The notes under the pieces: model-generated
What the model saw: only the letters and a program-made list of their open reading frames with translations
What the model was told of the DNA's origin: nothing
Databases searched by the model: none
In this document: one piece after another, positions 1 through 10,795 of the stretch
How positions within the stretch are numbered: position 1 is the stretch's first letter
How the letters are laid out: each line of letters opens with the position of its first letter
Made by a program: the position numbers and the translations under genes
Assembly: GCA_964036275.1 (NCBI GenBank)
Contig: OZ038436.1
Location: forward strand, 22,223,904 to 22,287,903
Length of the DNA stretch: 64,000 bases
Reading direction: 5' to 3'
Origin: Litoditis marina
Lineage: Eukaryota; Nematoda; Chromadorea; Rhabditida; Rhabditidae

Positions 1-2678
1 AGGTGGTAAAATTTGATGAAAAAAATACATGCCCAGTCGTAGAAAAACTCGAGAAGATATCATATCAACGATGACCCACAACTGAGAACACTGTATCTTT
101 GTCGTATACAACCCTCACAGTCTAGTTTTACGTTTGCACGTTGTTCACATTAGCTACAATAGTGGAAGATAGTATATCATTATTTTCATGTTAAAGTATA
201 AAATCTCAAGCTCACCTTTCCATTCATGATAATCCAGCATGATTCTGAACTGTTGTGCGAGGCGACCTCCTCGCGACTGATAGTTTTCAACGCTCCCATC
301 CTTGATAAACTCTCCTAGAAAATTACACTAGAATCTAAATCTATGAAATTGAAGAACACGCGAACAGAAAGTTGGAGTTTTTCAAATATGCAGTCTTTCA
401 TTCCCACTAAGACCTAAAGAGAAAGCTTTGGTTTTACAAAAATATCTAAACGAACATGAGGCCGAATCCTCGGTGGGAATGATGAGAACTTTATTGCTTC
501 TTGGTAAAGTAGACTTCAGGTGTGCATAGATCATATATTGAGTTTGAATTGATAGAATATTTTGTGGGAAAATGTGAAGAAGGGTTGGACGAAATTTCAG
601 TTCAGACACCGTAACTACCATAATAGCAGTTTGAAAGATTTTCTAGACCATCCGGTTTGGGAAGGGAAAGTCTAAGAAAGTGCTGACAAAGATATTACAA
701 GATCTCCACTTATTCTTACAACTTCACTTCCGTTATTGAAACACGGAAAGTGTCTTGTTTATTATATAAACGTGAAAGTGGATTATCTACATATTTCACA
801 ACCTATCGCTATTATTGAACTTGAACTGATTATGTAAAAAAGGCAAGTATTTCACAGAATTAATACACAACATCGGAATCTTTACAGTGAAAAATTGAAC
901 GTGGTTTAGCTCAAATAAACGAACAATAAGAACACAAGTTTGGTTAGCGTTTGTTAAAATCAAGGTCTTGACGGCAATTGTTCATTTGAAGGTCAGTCCT
1001 AGTTGGGTTGGAACCCACTTATATGGCTCGCCTCTACACGAGAGACTATGACGTAATATTCGTGTGAACTGCGAGAAACTAGTTTCGCACCGGGTGCACT
1101 CCAATAATGGATTGAGACTGTTATCAAAATAGAGAATATACGAATACAACAGAGTAAAAATAAATAATTGTTCAGTGGGTTCGCCAGTCATGAAGTCAAT
1201 ACGCATCCGATATATACCTTGTTAGAAAGTTTCTAATTTTGAGTTTCAAAAAGTTTAGTTCAACTTTGTGTTTTTCAGGTTTCATGAATACCAAAACTCT
1301 GGAAACATCTTCAGTGCCGGCAAACCGGATCGAATCAGAGTTAAAATTAAAAAAAAAACAGTTTCGTCGATAACAATGGAAAAAATATTTTCCCAGGGTA
1401 AATTTGTTAGTTTATTGGAGTACTACGAGAAGTATTTCAACCAGTAACTGACAGTCTGATAATGTACCAAGCTGGTAGAGCACAAAAATGGATTGAAACA
1501 TGAAAAAAGTCTAATTGCACTTTTAGAGGGCTGTATGAGTTGCACTGAGGTGCAATTAGAGCAAACGAGCCAGGTGCAGTGTAACACCAGATCAAGAGCT
1601 CGGAAAATCAAAGCCCAGCTTATTTTTCGGATTGTCGAATATCGCAATGTGTATTCTAGATTCAATTTTTTCCTAAAAATAGAAAACTGTGCGGTATTAT
1701 GTTCATATTTATTTATTACAGAAACTAGTTTCTTGAATTTACAAACAAGAAACACACAACAGCACTATTCAGTTTTACTATCATCATACAAACCATTACG
1801 AATGACCAATCCCTAGAATGCACAATATCGTTAATCTTGAAAGTTTTATTATTAACTAACTCCTTTACTTAGGTACAGCAAAATACAGTCTTCATTTTGA
1901 GCTAGTTAAGCTTGTTCATACAAGCAAATTACTTTAATTACAAACATTTTCAATTTTCAAGTTTTTCCACAAATTTAGTGATTTCCATTCAGTAGGGGGT
2001 CATAGACTGTTCAAGAAAAACAGGTTGGAGTTTTCGCACAATTGTCCTCCTTTGTCGCTTGTCTGCCTCAGTTGTACGGACGGATGCTATAGTTCGTTTC
2101 ACCAGTCGATGACTTTCTACAGTAATCTTTCGAATATCCAAGGACATTTATCTAACCAACAAATAAAAATTTAGATTCACGGTTTTCTATGCTCGTAGTG
2201 GCCAATATGGAAAGCGAAATCACAAAGTTTGAACTATTCAAAATACCTACAAGATATGAAAAACTCTCTTGAAAGTTTTATACTCTTACTGTAGACGGTT
2301 ATTGTTGCGTGAAACGGACTATAGCTTCTCCAGAGCAACTGGAAGCAAAAAAAATAAAAAGACATTAAAAAGACAATAAACACTTTTTTTGTGATTTTCG
2401 TAGATTGTATTCCATCTGTAATCAATCATTTGAAATTGAAGACAGAATGAAGAAAATTATAATGAGAACAAATTGAAATGCAAACCTTTATTCCACAATT
2501 GTTTCGAGCTCGGTTATTAGGCTTCAAATTGTCATGAATTGAAAAATACAGATCAATTGAACGGCTTCAAAATTTCCTCTGCCTCACAGTTCAGATACAG
2601 TTCGTCACTAACACTTGAAACAAAAAACTCGATGGTAATACCTCTTTTATCTCGTAATAGGGATAAAGTTAGAAATAC
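1..2678. other. Gene-poor flank with a MITE copy
   Basis: I see no supportable gene here. The open frames are short and have no family motif. The only recognisable structure is a roughly 240-bp inverted-repeat element at 2086-2325, listed separately. A further terminal exon of the broken ammonium-transporter copy could lie here, but I cannot place one. Confidence 0.5.
2086..2325. repeat. MITE, CTATAGT family, copy 1
   Basis: The element begins GCTATAGTTCGTTTCAC and ends with the inverted form GTGAAACGGACTATAGC. CTACAGTAA lies just inside the left end and TTACTGTAG inside the right end. A second copy lies at about 2956-3194, and diverged relatives at about 61190-61425 and 62086-62318. No coding capacity is visible, so this is a non-autonomous inverted-repeat element. 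Confidence 0.75.
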
Positions 2679-2955
2679 CTTGTATTCCTCCAATGCTGAT
2701 GTTCTCACCCTGCTCCTCAGCTGTCAGTTTTCGCGGCTTGCAGAATCCAAAATCTGAATTTTAGTGGTAATTAGGTTCTCGAGAAAAAGGGGGTAAATGG
2801 TCACGTGAAACGTGAAGTCAACTACATGTTTCCATCGTGGGCAGGAACATTGGTTTGATTAATCGGGAGTTCGAGGCCAGCTAAAAAAATAATATTACGG
2901 AATGTGCGTCGTGTTATAAATTGAGCCGCGGTTGCTCGCGGCTCGGGCCTTACCG

Positions 2956-3194
2956 TTATAGTTCGTTTCACCAATCGATGACTTTCTACAGTAATCTTTC
3001 AAAAATTCAAACGCATTTATCTAATCAACAATCAAAATTTAAGATTCACTGTTTTGTATGCTTGTAGTACCCAAAGTGGAAAACTAAATCACACAGTTTA
3101 AACTATATACAACATCTACAAGATATGATAAATTCACTTAAAAATTTTATTATCTTACTGTAGAGGGCTATTGTTTCGTGAAACAGACTATAGC
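2956..3194. repeat. MITE, CTATAGT family, copy 2
   Basis: This is collinear with the copy at 2086-2325 over its whole length, with scattered substitutions. It has the same termini (TATAGTTCGTTTCACC at the left, GTGAAACAGACTATAGC at the right). It lies in the intron between the last two recognisable exons of the broken ammonium-transporter copy. Confidence 0.75.
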
Positions 3195-4961
3195 TAGATA
3201 GATCACTTGGTAGCCGTATTTGGTTGTAATTCTGCCTTTTTTTTTAAGTAGATAGAGTTTATAGTTTGTTTCAGCCAGCTGTTATTAGCAATCAACAAAC
3301 TTTAAGACAAGTAAGCAGAAACTATGGATGTATCCATGTTATTAATTGGACTTTCCGAGCTCTGTCTGTCAGAGCAAGACCTGTACTGCTTGATACCTAT
3401 GCTGATGTTCCAACCAACCATTCGGTGTGATGGTGTTGCCGGTTCCTTTTCCCTCCCAACCGTCCCATCCATGTCCGTAGGCCATTAGGGGATAGGCTGA
3501 CTCGCCGTGTTTGAAAATATCCAGTCCTTTAATCTCCACCTCACGCGGAACACGCAATTTGCCCATCTGAGAAAGTTGTTTTGAAGAATTGTCGTAATAC
3601 AGAACAACACAACCTTTTATCTTGTACAAACGTACTCAAAGTCTGTGGATAATGTGCTGTGTGCACTTGTTAGAAAAAGTATTTCCGCTTTTTGTTTCTC
3701 TTCTTCTTCACGTTTTTGAATTCGTAACCAACTACATTTTGCTCTCGAATTAACAGCTCCCCTCATAGTCCGAATATGTCTGAGAAGATTGAAATTTTCG
3801 TTGTGATGGACTTTTTAGTGGAGTAGGCCATCTTACCCTTCCGAGTATTATGAATATGGGAATCATCCGAGAGAGAGACCAAACAACTATCGACAGACAA
3901 CACACCATCTGCCACAGCAAAGCCTGGAACAGTTGTTATGATTCATATTTCATATTTATTGTTTCACTTCGCGTCGTTTCCAGGCGATGATCATCATTAT
4001 CACATTATGATAAAGTAAGTATACGTTAATTCAATTCCAAATTGGGTGCATTTCAAGAATTTAGTCGTCAATGTTTCTCAGAGAACACCAAGACACGGCA
4101 TCTGTTGAAAAGTTTTATTAGAAAACTAATGCTGGAAAAGTAAAGGTAAAGGAATGCTAACTAGTTGCAACCAACCGAAAATGTGTGGAAAATGGCCGGG
4201 TTGTCACTTCCGCGACCGATAACAGCAGCGATGATTCCGTCATTTCTTAAGAAACAAGTGGAGAATAGTCCCCAGAATCCGCCTCCGAAGTGAACGGCGA
4301 AGGCGTCGAGCGAGTCGTCGATTCGCCAACTGAACTATCATGTAGAGACACGTTAGAGCAGAAACCTGTATGATTTCACAGTTAAACCGTTCTACTACGG
4401 GGATCTGGAATTTAGCAGTTTGCGAATCTGAGAGATGTTCTTGAGAAACAAACTTCATTGATCTTTTTCTATTCTCTATATTTTCTATATTTCTGTCTAC
4501 TGTTTTATTAGTATTTCAGAAATTGTATCATATGAAGTTGAGCAGAGCTGAAACTGGACGTTTCTCAAGAACCCTGCTCAAACTACGGCATTTTTTTAGT
4601 TCAGGAATGCTGAAAACGTACCGTAGAACAGCCGAGCTCAGCATGAGATAGGTGCAAGATGCTCCAGCTCCAGTCACCATGGAGCTCCAGAGGGGAGAGT
4701 TGTCACACCCGGCACAGGCAGCGACCATACCTAGATAGATTATCGACTTCAAGAAGGTGTTGATCTTTTATTGGAGGGGCGACATTTCGACGAGTTCGCC
4801 GTTTTTAGTTTTTTTTTTATGTTTTCGAATACAAAAACTGAATATCCGACTGACCTGCCAAGTATGCGTTGATGGTAAAAAGAAGGGTGAGTTTTCCCTG
4901 ACTGAAATAGTAGATGATCAGGTAGCTGAGCGAGGCGAACGACCCACAGAGAGTGGTGTAG

Positions 4962-5833
4962 TGTCATGATTATCATAACATGATCATCATGATCTTAGGC
5001 ATTAGTACTTTCCACAGGTACAGTTTTCTCAGTCGTATAGTTTATACGATCGACTCGGAAGGAGGAGCGCCATCGGGACAGGAGATAAGAAGACGACAGA
5101 GCCACGGGACGACACAGCACAGTATGTGACGACATACTGTATTCGACGACTTTATTTCATGTTCTTTCTCAATCTTGTTTTGTATATGAATCTCTTTGTA
5201 TCACAGTGTTTTGTTCGTTGTTCCAAAATATGAGAATACGTTACCAACGGGGTAACTATTCGAACTTCTATAACAACTCTTTCCACTTGTGATATTACTT
5301 TCTGTAATAACTAGTTGTGATATTTCCATTGGGGATTTGCATTGAAGGATCTTGAGCCCCAAAAGCTCAAGGTTAACATGTAGGCCCGGCTCGAACTTTC
5401 GTACTTTCAGAAAACCTGTAACCGCTACACCTTTTAGTTTTTAGTCCAAAACTAACCCCTTCCATATTTTTCAATACTGATTAATCATTTGAATGTTTTG
5501 CTCACTCACATTCTATATTTCTCATTTCTATTTTTTAATTTCTGTATCTACTGATGCATTTGTAAATTGAACACAGTTCTATAACGGCAAAAGGTCAATA
5601 GTTAAGTCATCTGTCAGGAGAACTCTCCAGACCTTTTGTGTATAATTGTGTGAAAGGGTTACAACAAGTCATGACAGAGGGTGACGCCCAAAGCAATTGT
5701 AACCAACTTAACATGAACAACTTATTTTATCTCTCTGGCTAAGGGTGCATAGTTAAGTTCACTGTCACTCAACCATGAGGACGAACTCTGTCAGTCTTAC
5801 CGTAGTCTATCAATGTAATCCCCTCGTTACTGT
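4962..5833 (+). repeat. 5' LTR
   Basis: It starts TGTCATGATTATCATAAC and matches 9893-10795 through GTTACTGT, after which the two copies diverge. Relative to the 3' copy it lacks a 27-base segment and a 4-base segment and differs at only a handful of bases. The element therefore looks fairly young. Confidence 0.85.
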
Positions 5834-7835
5834 ATTGTCGCTCACACATTTTATTCGGGTAAACATATATACTCTTCTCATTCTCATATTTATCCGTCAG
5901 TAATGTAGCATTCATAGAATTTATCAGCGGAACCGTTATTTTATTCGCCTATGTAGCCACTGACTGTGCACAAGTCATGCTATTCACGTGATAGACGTTG
6001 ATGTTTCACGTTGTTCTGGACCATGATACATTCGGTCCAGGGTATTATTTGATCATGACTTTGATCAAGTTTCGGGACACAGTTTTCCCGCTCTAGACGG
6101 ATCATGGGAGTCGCGGTTCCGCAACCGTAGTATTGGATTTGATGATACAGACTCACCATAAGAGGCAAGAGAGCAAAGACTCTAAGAATTTCGGCCAGGA
6201 CTTTAAGGGGACCCCACCCAATATATTAGCTCCGATCTCAGACGTTAAAAATGATTTTTCGGGGGTCCCACTAATATAATAATCTTTTGAACGTTCCTTG
6301 TACGGCCACTATTTTTGTAACTACAGTGTTCAACGACAAGGATAAGTCAGGATGAAAAAAAACAGCTATCCTGCCCCTGTGAAAAAAACTCCTTGAGGAA
6401 ACGTTCAGAGATAGTCCAGCTAGCAAATCCTTGTCACATAAATTGAAAAGGAAGGACCATCCAGATCATTCCGAAACATAAGGAAATAAAATACCCTAGT
6501 TTTACACTGTAGTCTTTGTACATACCATTTCATTTGTATTACATTTAGGTGTCTATCCAGTTTTCGGTGGTTATCATATCAATTCTAATGGTAGTTCTTA
6601 TTCACCCCACGTAGTGTATCCATTTCATCACCCAAATTTATATTACCCCCCCCCCTTTTTAAGAGGAAAGTACAATAGGAAATTCTGAGGCCAAGAACCG
6701 GTATCACGGTTTCTGATCACCCACTATAGCTTTCGACTCCTATCTGAGAAGAGCTCAACGGTATACATACCGCACCGCTATCACGCGTTTCAACCACTTT
6801 ACAACCCTGCCCTAAACTGTTTCTAGTTGATAACCACCTATACTACTAAGCCGTAAAACATTCTCTGCAAATATTACGACCCGCCTTTCATTTTATCACA
6901 GCTACTACGGCACTGTATTGTAACGGAAGGCACTTTCTCTCTCTGCTTTTACGGTTGGCTTTCATTTAGTTCTCAATATACAACTAGGTACCACTCAAAG
7001 GTCTCCTACCTTAGAGTGTCCTCAAAATATTTGTTCGATACTTACAATCGACAACTTTCATTTTCAAATATAGTAATCAAATTTTTGTTTTTAGCAAGAA
7101 GAGCTTCTTTCCTGTGCTCACAATCTCCATCATTCAGCTGCAGCTCCACATTGGAAATCCTCAGACTGTTTGATAACCTTTCCAATTGTATACACTTTGT
7201 GTCCTCCCACTCTCCATTTCTTGCGACTTCTGGCGCAAAGTGCCCAAAAATCTTTTAAAAAAAAACTAAGGAATTAGGATAGTACACTCGGATCTCTGAT
7301 CTGATTTGTACACTTTCCTCGGTTCCCACCGAAAAAAACTCAAAATAGAAGTGAACGAGTTCTGATCAAACCAATTGAGAACCCCAACAAAAGTTGCAAA
7401 GCGTCAACATATCAAACTTTGATAGCTGATATTGCTACAAACCTCGGTTGACTAATTCGTTTACTCCTCAAACACTACCTAGTACCATCCAACTCAAGTT
7501 ACCACCTGTTGTGGTTTACCATCACCCAATAGTACCCCAAAAAGTGAAGTTAAATTCCCATTATCTCTGACTGGTTGGCCCCTGAAATATTGTCACAAGT
7601 CCAGTCTTGACAGTACGCAGAGCCTCTGTCTGAAAAAAAATTGACTCCATCCCGCAAAATTTTAGGCACTAATTTTCAAAGTCCAAATTTCAACTTTGGG
7701 TTTGAGAAGGCAGCGCCGAAAAAAGTGGAATCTTACCGTTAGTGGTTGGTTTTCCCGATCCCCATCCCATCCTCCCCGTCCCAACGTGTATCACCACTTC
7801 GCTCCGAAGTTCCTTCAATAGTAATAAGTGGTATT
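5834..7835. other. LTR element leader region, no gene seen
   Basis: This is the internal region between the 5' LTR and the gag start. I find no open frame with a recognisable domain and no clear tRNA-primer binding site beginning with TGG directly after the LTR. It may serve as an untranslated leader. Confidence 0.5.
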
Positions 7836-9254
7836 ATGTTTCAAGCAGCTTCCCTCTCTGGCATCAATTCTGGTCCTGGCACAGCTGTTGTCACTGGTAC
7901 TGCTCCCCTAACAACGCAACAAGTAGCACAACAACTGCAAGCATTGCAAATACAGGTCCAGAACCTGCAGCCTTTTCCTCATGTGACACCACCCCATCAG
8001 CAAAATATCACTCCGATCCAAATCGCAAAGATACTTGAACCAAGAGTTAGCCAGTTCAGTGGAGATGACGGGAAAATATTTGCTACCTGGCTCGAAAAGT
8101 TCGTGGATGTTTTAGAAACATTCGGCATACCAACTGATAATGCCAAAGTTCTGTTACCTCTATACATGACCGACGGTGCACGAGTTCATTATGATGCCAT
8201 ACCCAATCGGCAGAGTTTAACTTGGGCTGAGATCACCACCGAACTATGTAGGAAATTAAAAAATAAGTTTCGGATCGAAAAGTCACGTGAAGAACTTTTT
8301 GACCTTCGCCAACAGGCAGATACCGTAGGCCAATTTGCTAAAAAAGTGAAAGAAAAATGCCTCGTAGCCTACCAAGGTAAAGACCCCGCAGAAATAATTT
8401 CCAACCAAATTTTCTATTTCCTGCGTGGCCTCAGACCTGACATCCGTAGGACACTTCGTCGTTTGGAGAGAAGTCCCACCACGTTCGAAGAGGCTATTGA
8501 GAAGGCCGAAAAAGAATCTCGAATTCTAACCCAAGAACAACTTGAGCGGTTGGAGCGTGACGAAAAAATCAATTACATCGATATTGAAGCAAAACTTGAG
8601 AAGCTTGAAAGTGAAATTCAGGATCACATCCACATCCAAACTCACACTTTCGAGCCCGAAAACGAGATGGATTTGCCTGACTGTTACGTTGAAAGCCAAA
8701 ACCAAAACCAACAAATTTTCCTAGATATCAGACCTCGTGACTCGGATGATGGTTTTCCTCCCAACACCCATTACAATCTTGAACCATCATTTCCCCAAAA
8801 CTTTGACTGGGACGTCAACCATTATGGTAACCACTGGCAAGGTGACAATGAACATTTCCAATGTCATCCGGAAAATTCGGAAAACCAAACACCTTGGCAG
8901 CCACCACATTGTCATGAGGATGATTATTTTAATAATTGGAGTGACAATGATGTGCGTGATCACTCCAATGTCAATTATGACGAACAAAATAGCTGGGATG
9001 ATTGGAACCTCCAGTATCCGACTAATCAGTTCACAAACTTTCATAATGTGTTTCTCAACAATGAGAATTCTTTCGATCCCCAATACTCATTCACCGATAG
9101 GTCCAATATGTTCAATTCATCAGACGCATATTGGAACGATGATTCGTCATTTTCATCCAACGAACCAACAAATGAGAATCAAAATGAATTCTCAGAATCT
9201 ACTTCCAACATGGAAGGTGAGAATGGTCAATGTGAACATTTTTACACAAACTGA
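7836..9254 (+). CDS. Retrotransposon Gag-like protein
   Basis: The frame is open from before 7746, but the first ATG is at 7836, giving about 472 residues. The central part, roughly residues 65-250 of the ATG form, reads like a Retrotrans_gag domain: a capsid-type segment with FATWLEKFVDVLE, LTWAEITTELCRKLKNKF and DPAEIISNQIFYFLRGLRPD. A charged, probably coiled region rich in Glu, Lys and Arg follows. The C-terminal 200 residues are dominated by Asn, Asp, Ser and Glu with many aromatics. I see no CCHC zinc knuckle and no frame continuing into a pol region; the frame ends in TGA followed by noncoding DNA up to the polypurine tract. The intact frame suggests recent activity or selection for trans-mobilisation. 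Confidence 0.8.
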   Translation: MFQAASLSGINSGPGTAVVTGTAPLTTQQVAQQLQALQIQVQNLQPFPHVTPPHQQNITPIQIAKILEPRVSQFSGDDGKIFATWLEKFVDVLETFGIPTDNAKVLLPLYMTDGARVHYDAIPNRQSLTWAEITTELCRKLKNKFRIEKSREELFDLRQQADTVGQFAKKVKEKCLVAYQGKDPAEIISNQIFYFLRGLRPDIRRTLRRLERSPTTFEEAIEKAEKESRILTQEQLERLERDEKINYIDIEAKLEKLESEIQDHIHIQTHTFEPENEMDLPDCYVESQNQNQQIFLDIRPRDSDDGFPPNTHYNLEPSFPQNFDWDVNHYGNHWQGDNEHFQCHPENSENQTPWQPPHCHEDDYFNNWSDNDVRDHSNVNYDEQNSWDDWNLQYPTNQFTNFHNVFLNNENSFDPQYSFTDRSNMFNSSDAYWNDDSSFSSNEPTNENQNEFSESTSNMEGENGQCEHFYTN

Positions 9255-9892
9255 TGACCGTGTTCCGGTTAGGAAATCTTAACATAACTTCCCCTCGAAT
9301 TTTTTTTCAGGTTTCAGACAACTACTTTCCATCTCCTTTCAGTAAACAAAGGTTTGAAAACCCAAAAAAGCCTTTTTTTTTCGTAATTTAAAAAAAAATG
9401 AAACCAATGATACCCATAGATAGTTAAATTTCAATCAATTTGTTCATACCCGTAGTTTAATCAATATAACTATTTAGAAGTTCACATGCTCATACTCTTG
9501 TTTTTCGTCTAATCAATCTTTCTTAAGGTAACATCGGAACTGAAAAAAAACTAGTCAGTGGAAAGTTGACAAACAAAAACATTGTCCGTCCCCGAGCTGT
9601 TTGACTCCCCATGTAAAGTTATTTGTACCCTCCCCGAAAACCTGTACTTTGCTCCGTGCCCCAGTTTATTATATCACTCTTAGTGGAATTACGTACCCTT
9701 TCACAAAGTAAGTTCCTACACTCCCATAACTTCCCTCACTGTGTTCAAGCACTTCACTGTTTGATTCGTGAGAGGTGTGTTTGAAAATCGTGAAACCAAG
9801 GTTAAACATCAAACCTTATCATTCACTAATTTCCGTTTCACGAGAGTTGGGGACCAACTCCTTCGTTGTACCCAGCTTTCGATGAGGGGGGA
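9255..9892. other. LTR element 3' internal region with polypurine tract
   Basis: This is noncoding AT-rich sequence between the gag stop and the 3' LTR. It ends in the polypurine tract GAGGGGGGA (9884-9892), the expected plus-strand primer site. Confidence 0.6.
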
Positions 9893-10795
9893 TGTCATGA
9901 TTATCATAACATGATCATCATGATCTTAGGTATTAGTACTTTCCACAGGTACAGTTTTCTCAATCGTATAGTTTATACGATCGACTCGGAAGGAGGAGCG
10001 CCATCGGGACAGGAGATAAGAAGAAGACAGAGCCACGGGACGACACAGCACAGTATGTGACGACATACTGTATTCGACGACTTCATTTCATGTTCTTTCT
10101 CAATCTTGTTTTGTATATGAATCTCTTTGTATCACAGTGTTTTGTTCGTTGTTCCAAAATATAAGAATACGTTACCAACGGGGTAACTATTTGAACTTCT
10201 ATAACAACTCTTTCCACTTGTGATATTACTTTCTGTAATAACTAGTTGTGATATTTCGGACCATTGGGGATTTGCATTGAAGGATCTTGAGCCCCAAAAG
10301 CTCAAGGTTAACATGTAGGCCCGGCTCGAACTTTCGTACTTTCAGAAAACCTGTAACCGCTACACCTTTTAGTTTTTAGTCCAAAACTAACCCCTCCCAT
10401 ATTTTTCAATACTGATTAATCATTTGAATGTTTTGCTCACTCACATTCTATATTTCTCATTTCTATTTTTTAATTTCTTTATCTACACGCAATATACACA
10501 AAAAGATGACACCTGATGCATTTGTAAATTGAACACAGTTCTATAACGGCAAAAGGTCAATAGTTAAGTCATCTGTCAGGAGAACTCTCCAGACATTTTG
10601 TGTATAATTGTTTGAAAGGGTTACAACAAGTCATGACAGAGGGTGACGCCCAAAGCATTTGTAACCAACTTAACATGAACAACTTATTTTATCTCTCTGG
10701 CTAAGGGTGCATAGTTAAGTTCACTGTCACTCAACCATGAGGACGAACTCTGTCAGTCTTACCGTAGTCTATCAATGTAATCCCCTCGTTACTGT
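9893..10795 (+). repeat. 3' LTR
   Basis: It starts TGTCATG directly after the polypurine tract. It matches the 5' LTR apart from a 27-base insertion near 10495-10521, a 4-base insertion near 10258 and a few substitutions. It ends in TTACTGT, after which exon 5 of the broken ammonium-transporter copy resumes with CATCCAGCCGTAG. Confidence 0.85.

Larger units (their letters stand above)
4962..10795 (+). mobile_element. Gag-only LTR retrotransposon (non-autonomous)
   Basis: Two direct repeats of about 0.87-0.90 kb bound a 4.06-kb internal region that encodes one Gag-like protein and no visible protease, reverse transcriptase, RNase H or integrase. A polypurine tract, GAGGGGGGA at 9884-9892, directly precedes the 3' LTR and fixes its start at TGTCATG. 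The element sits exactly where the broken ammonium-transporter copy has lost coding sequence. The flanks (…GTGTAG and CATCCAG…) show no target-site duplication, which suggests recombination or deletion at or after insertion. It is probably mobilised in trans by a related complete element. I cannot name the superfamily with confidence; the Gag resembles the Retrotrans_gag type. Confidence 0.85.

Noticed and set aside
8526..9282. Overlapping frames on both strands within the Gag region
   Set aside because: They are shadows of the long Gag frame, low in complexity and without domains.
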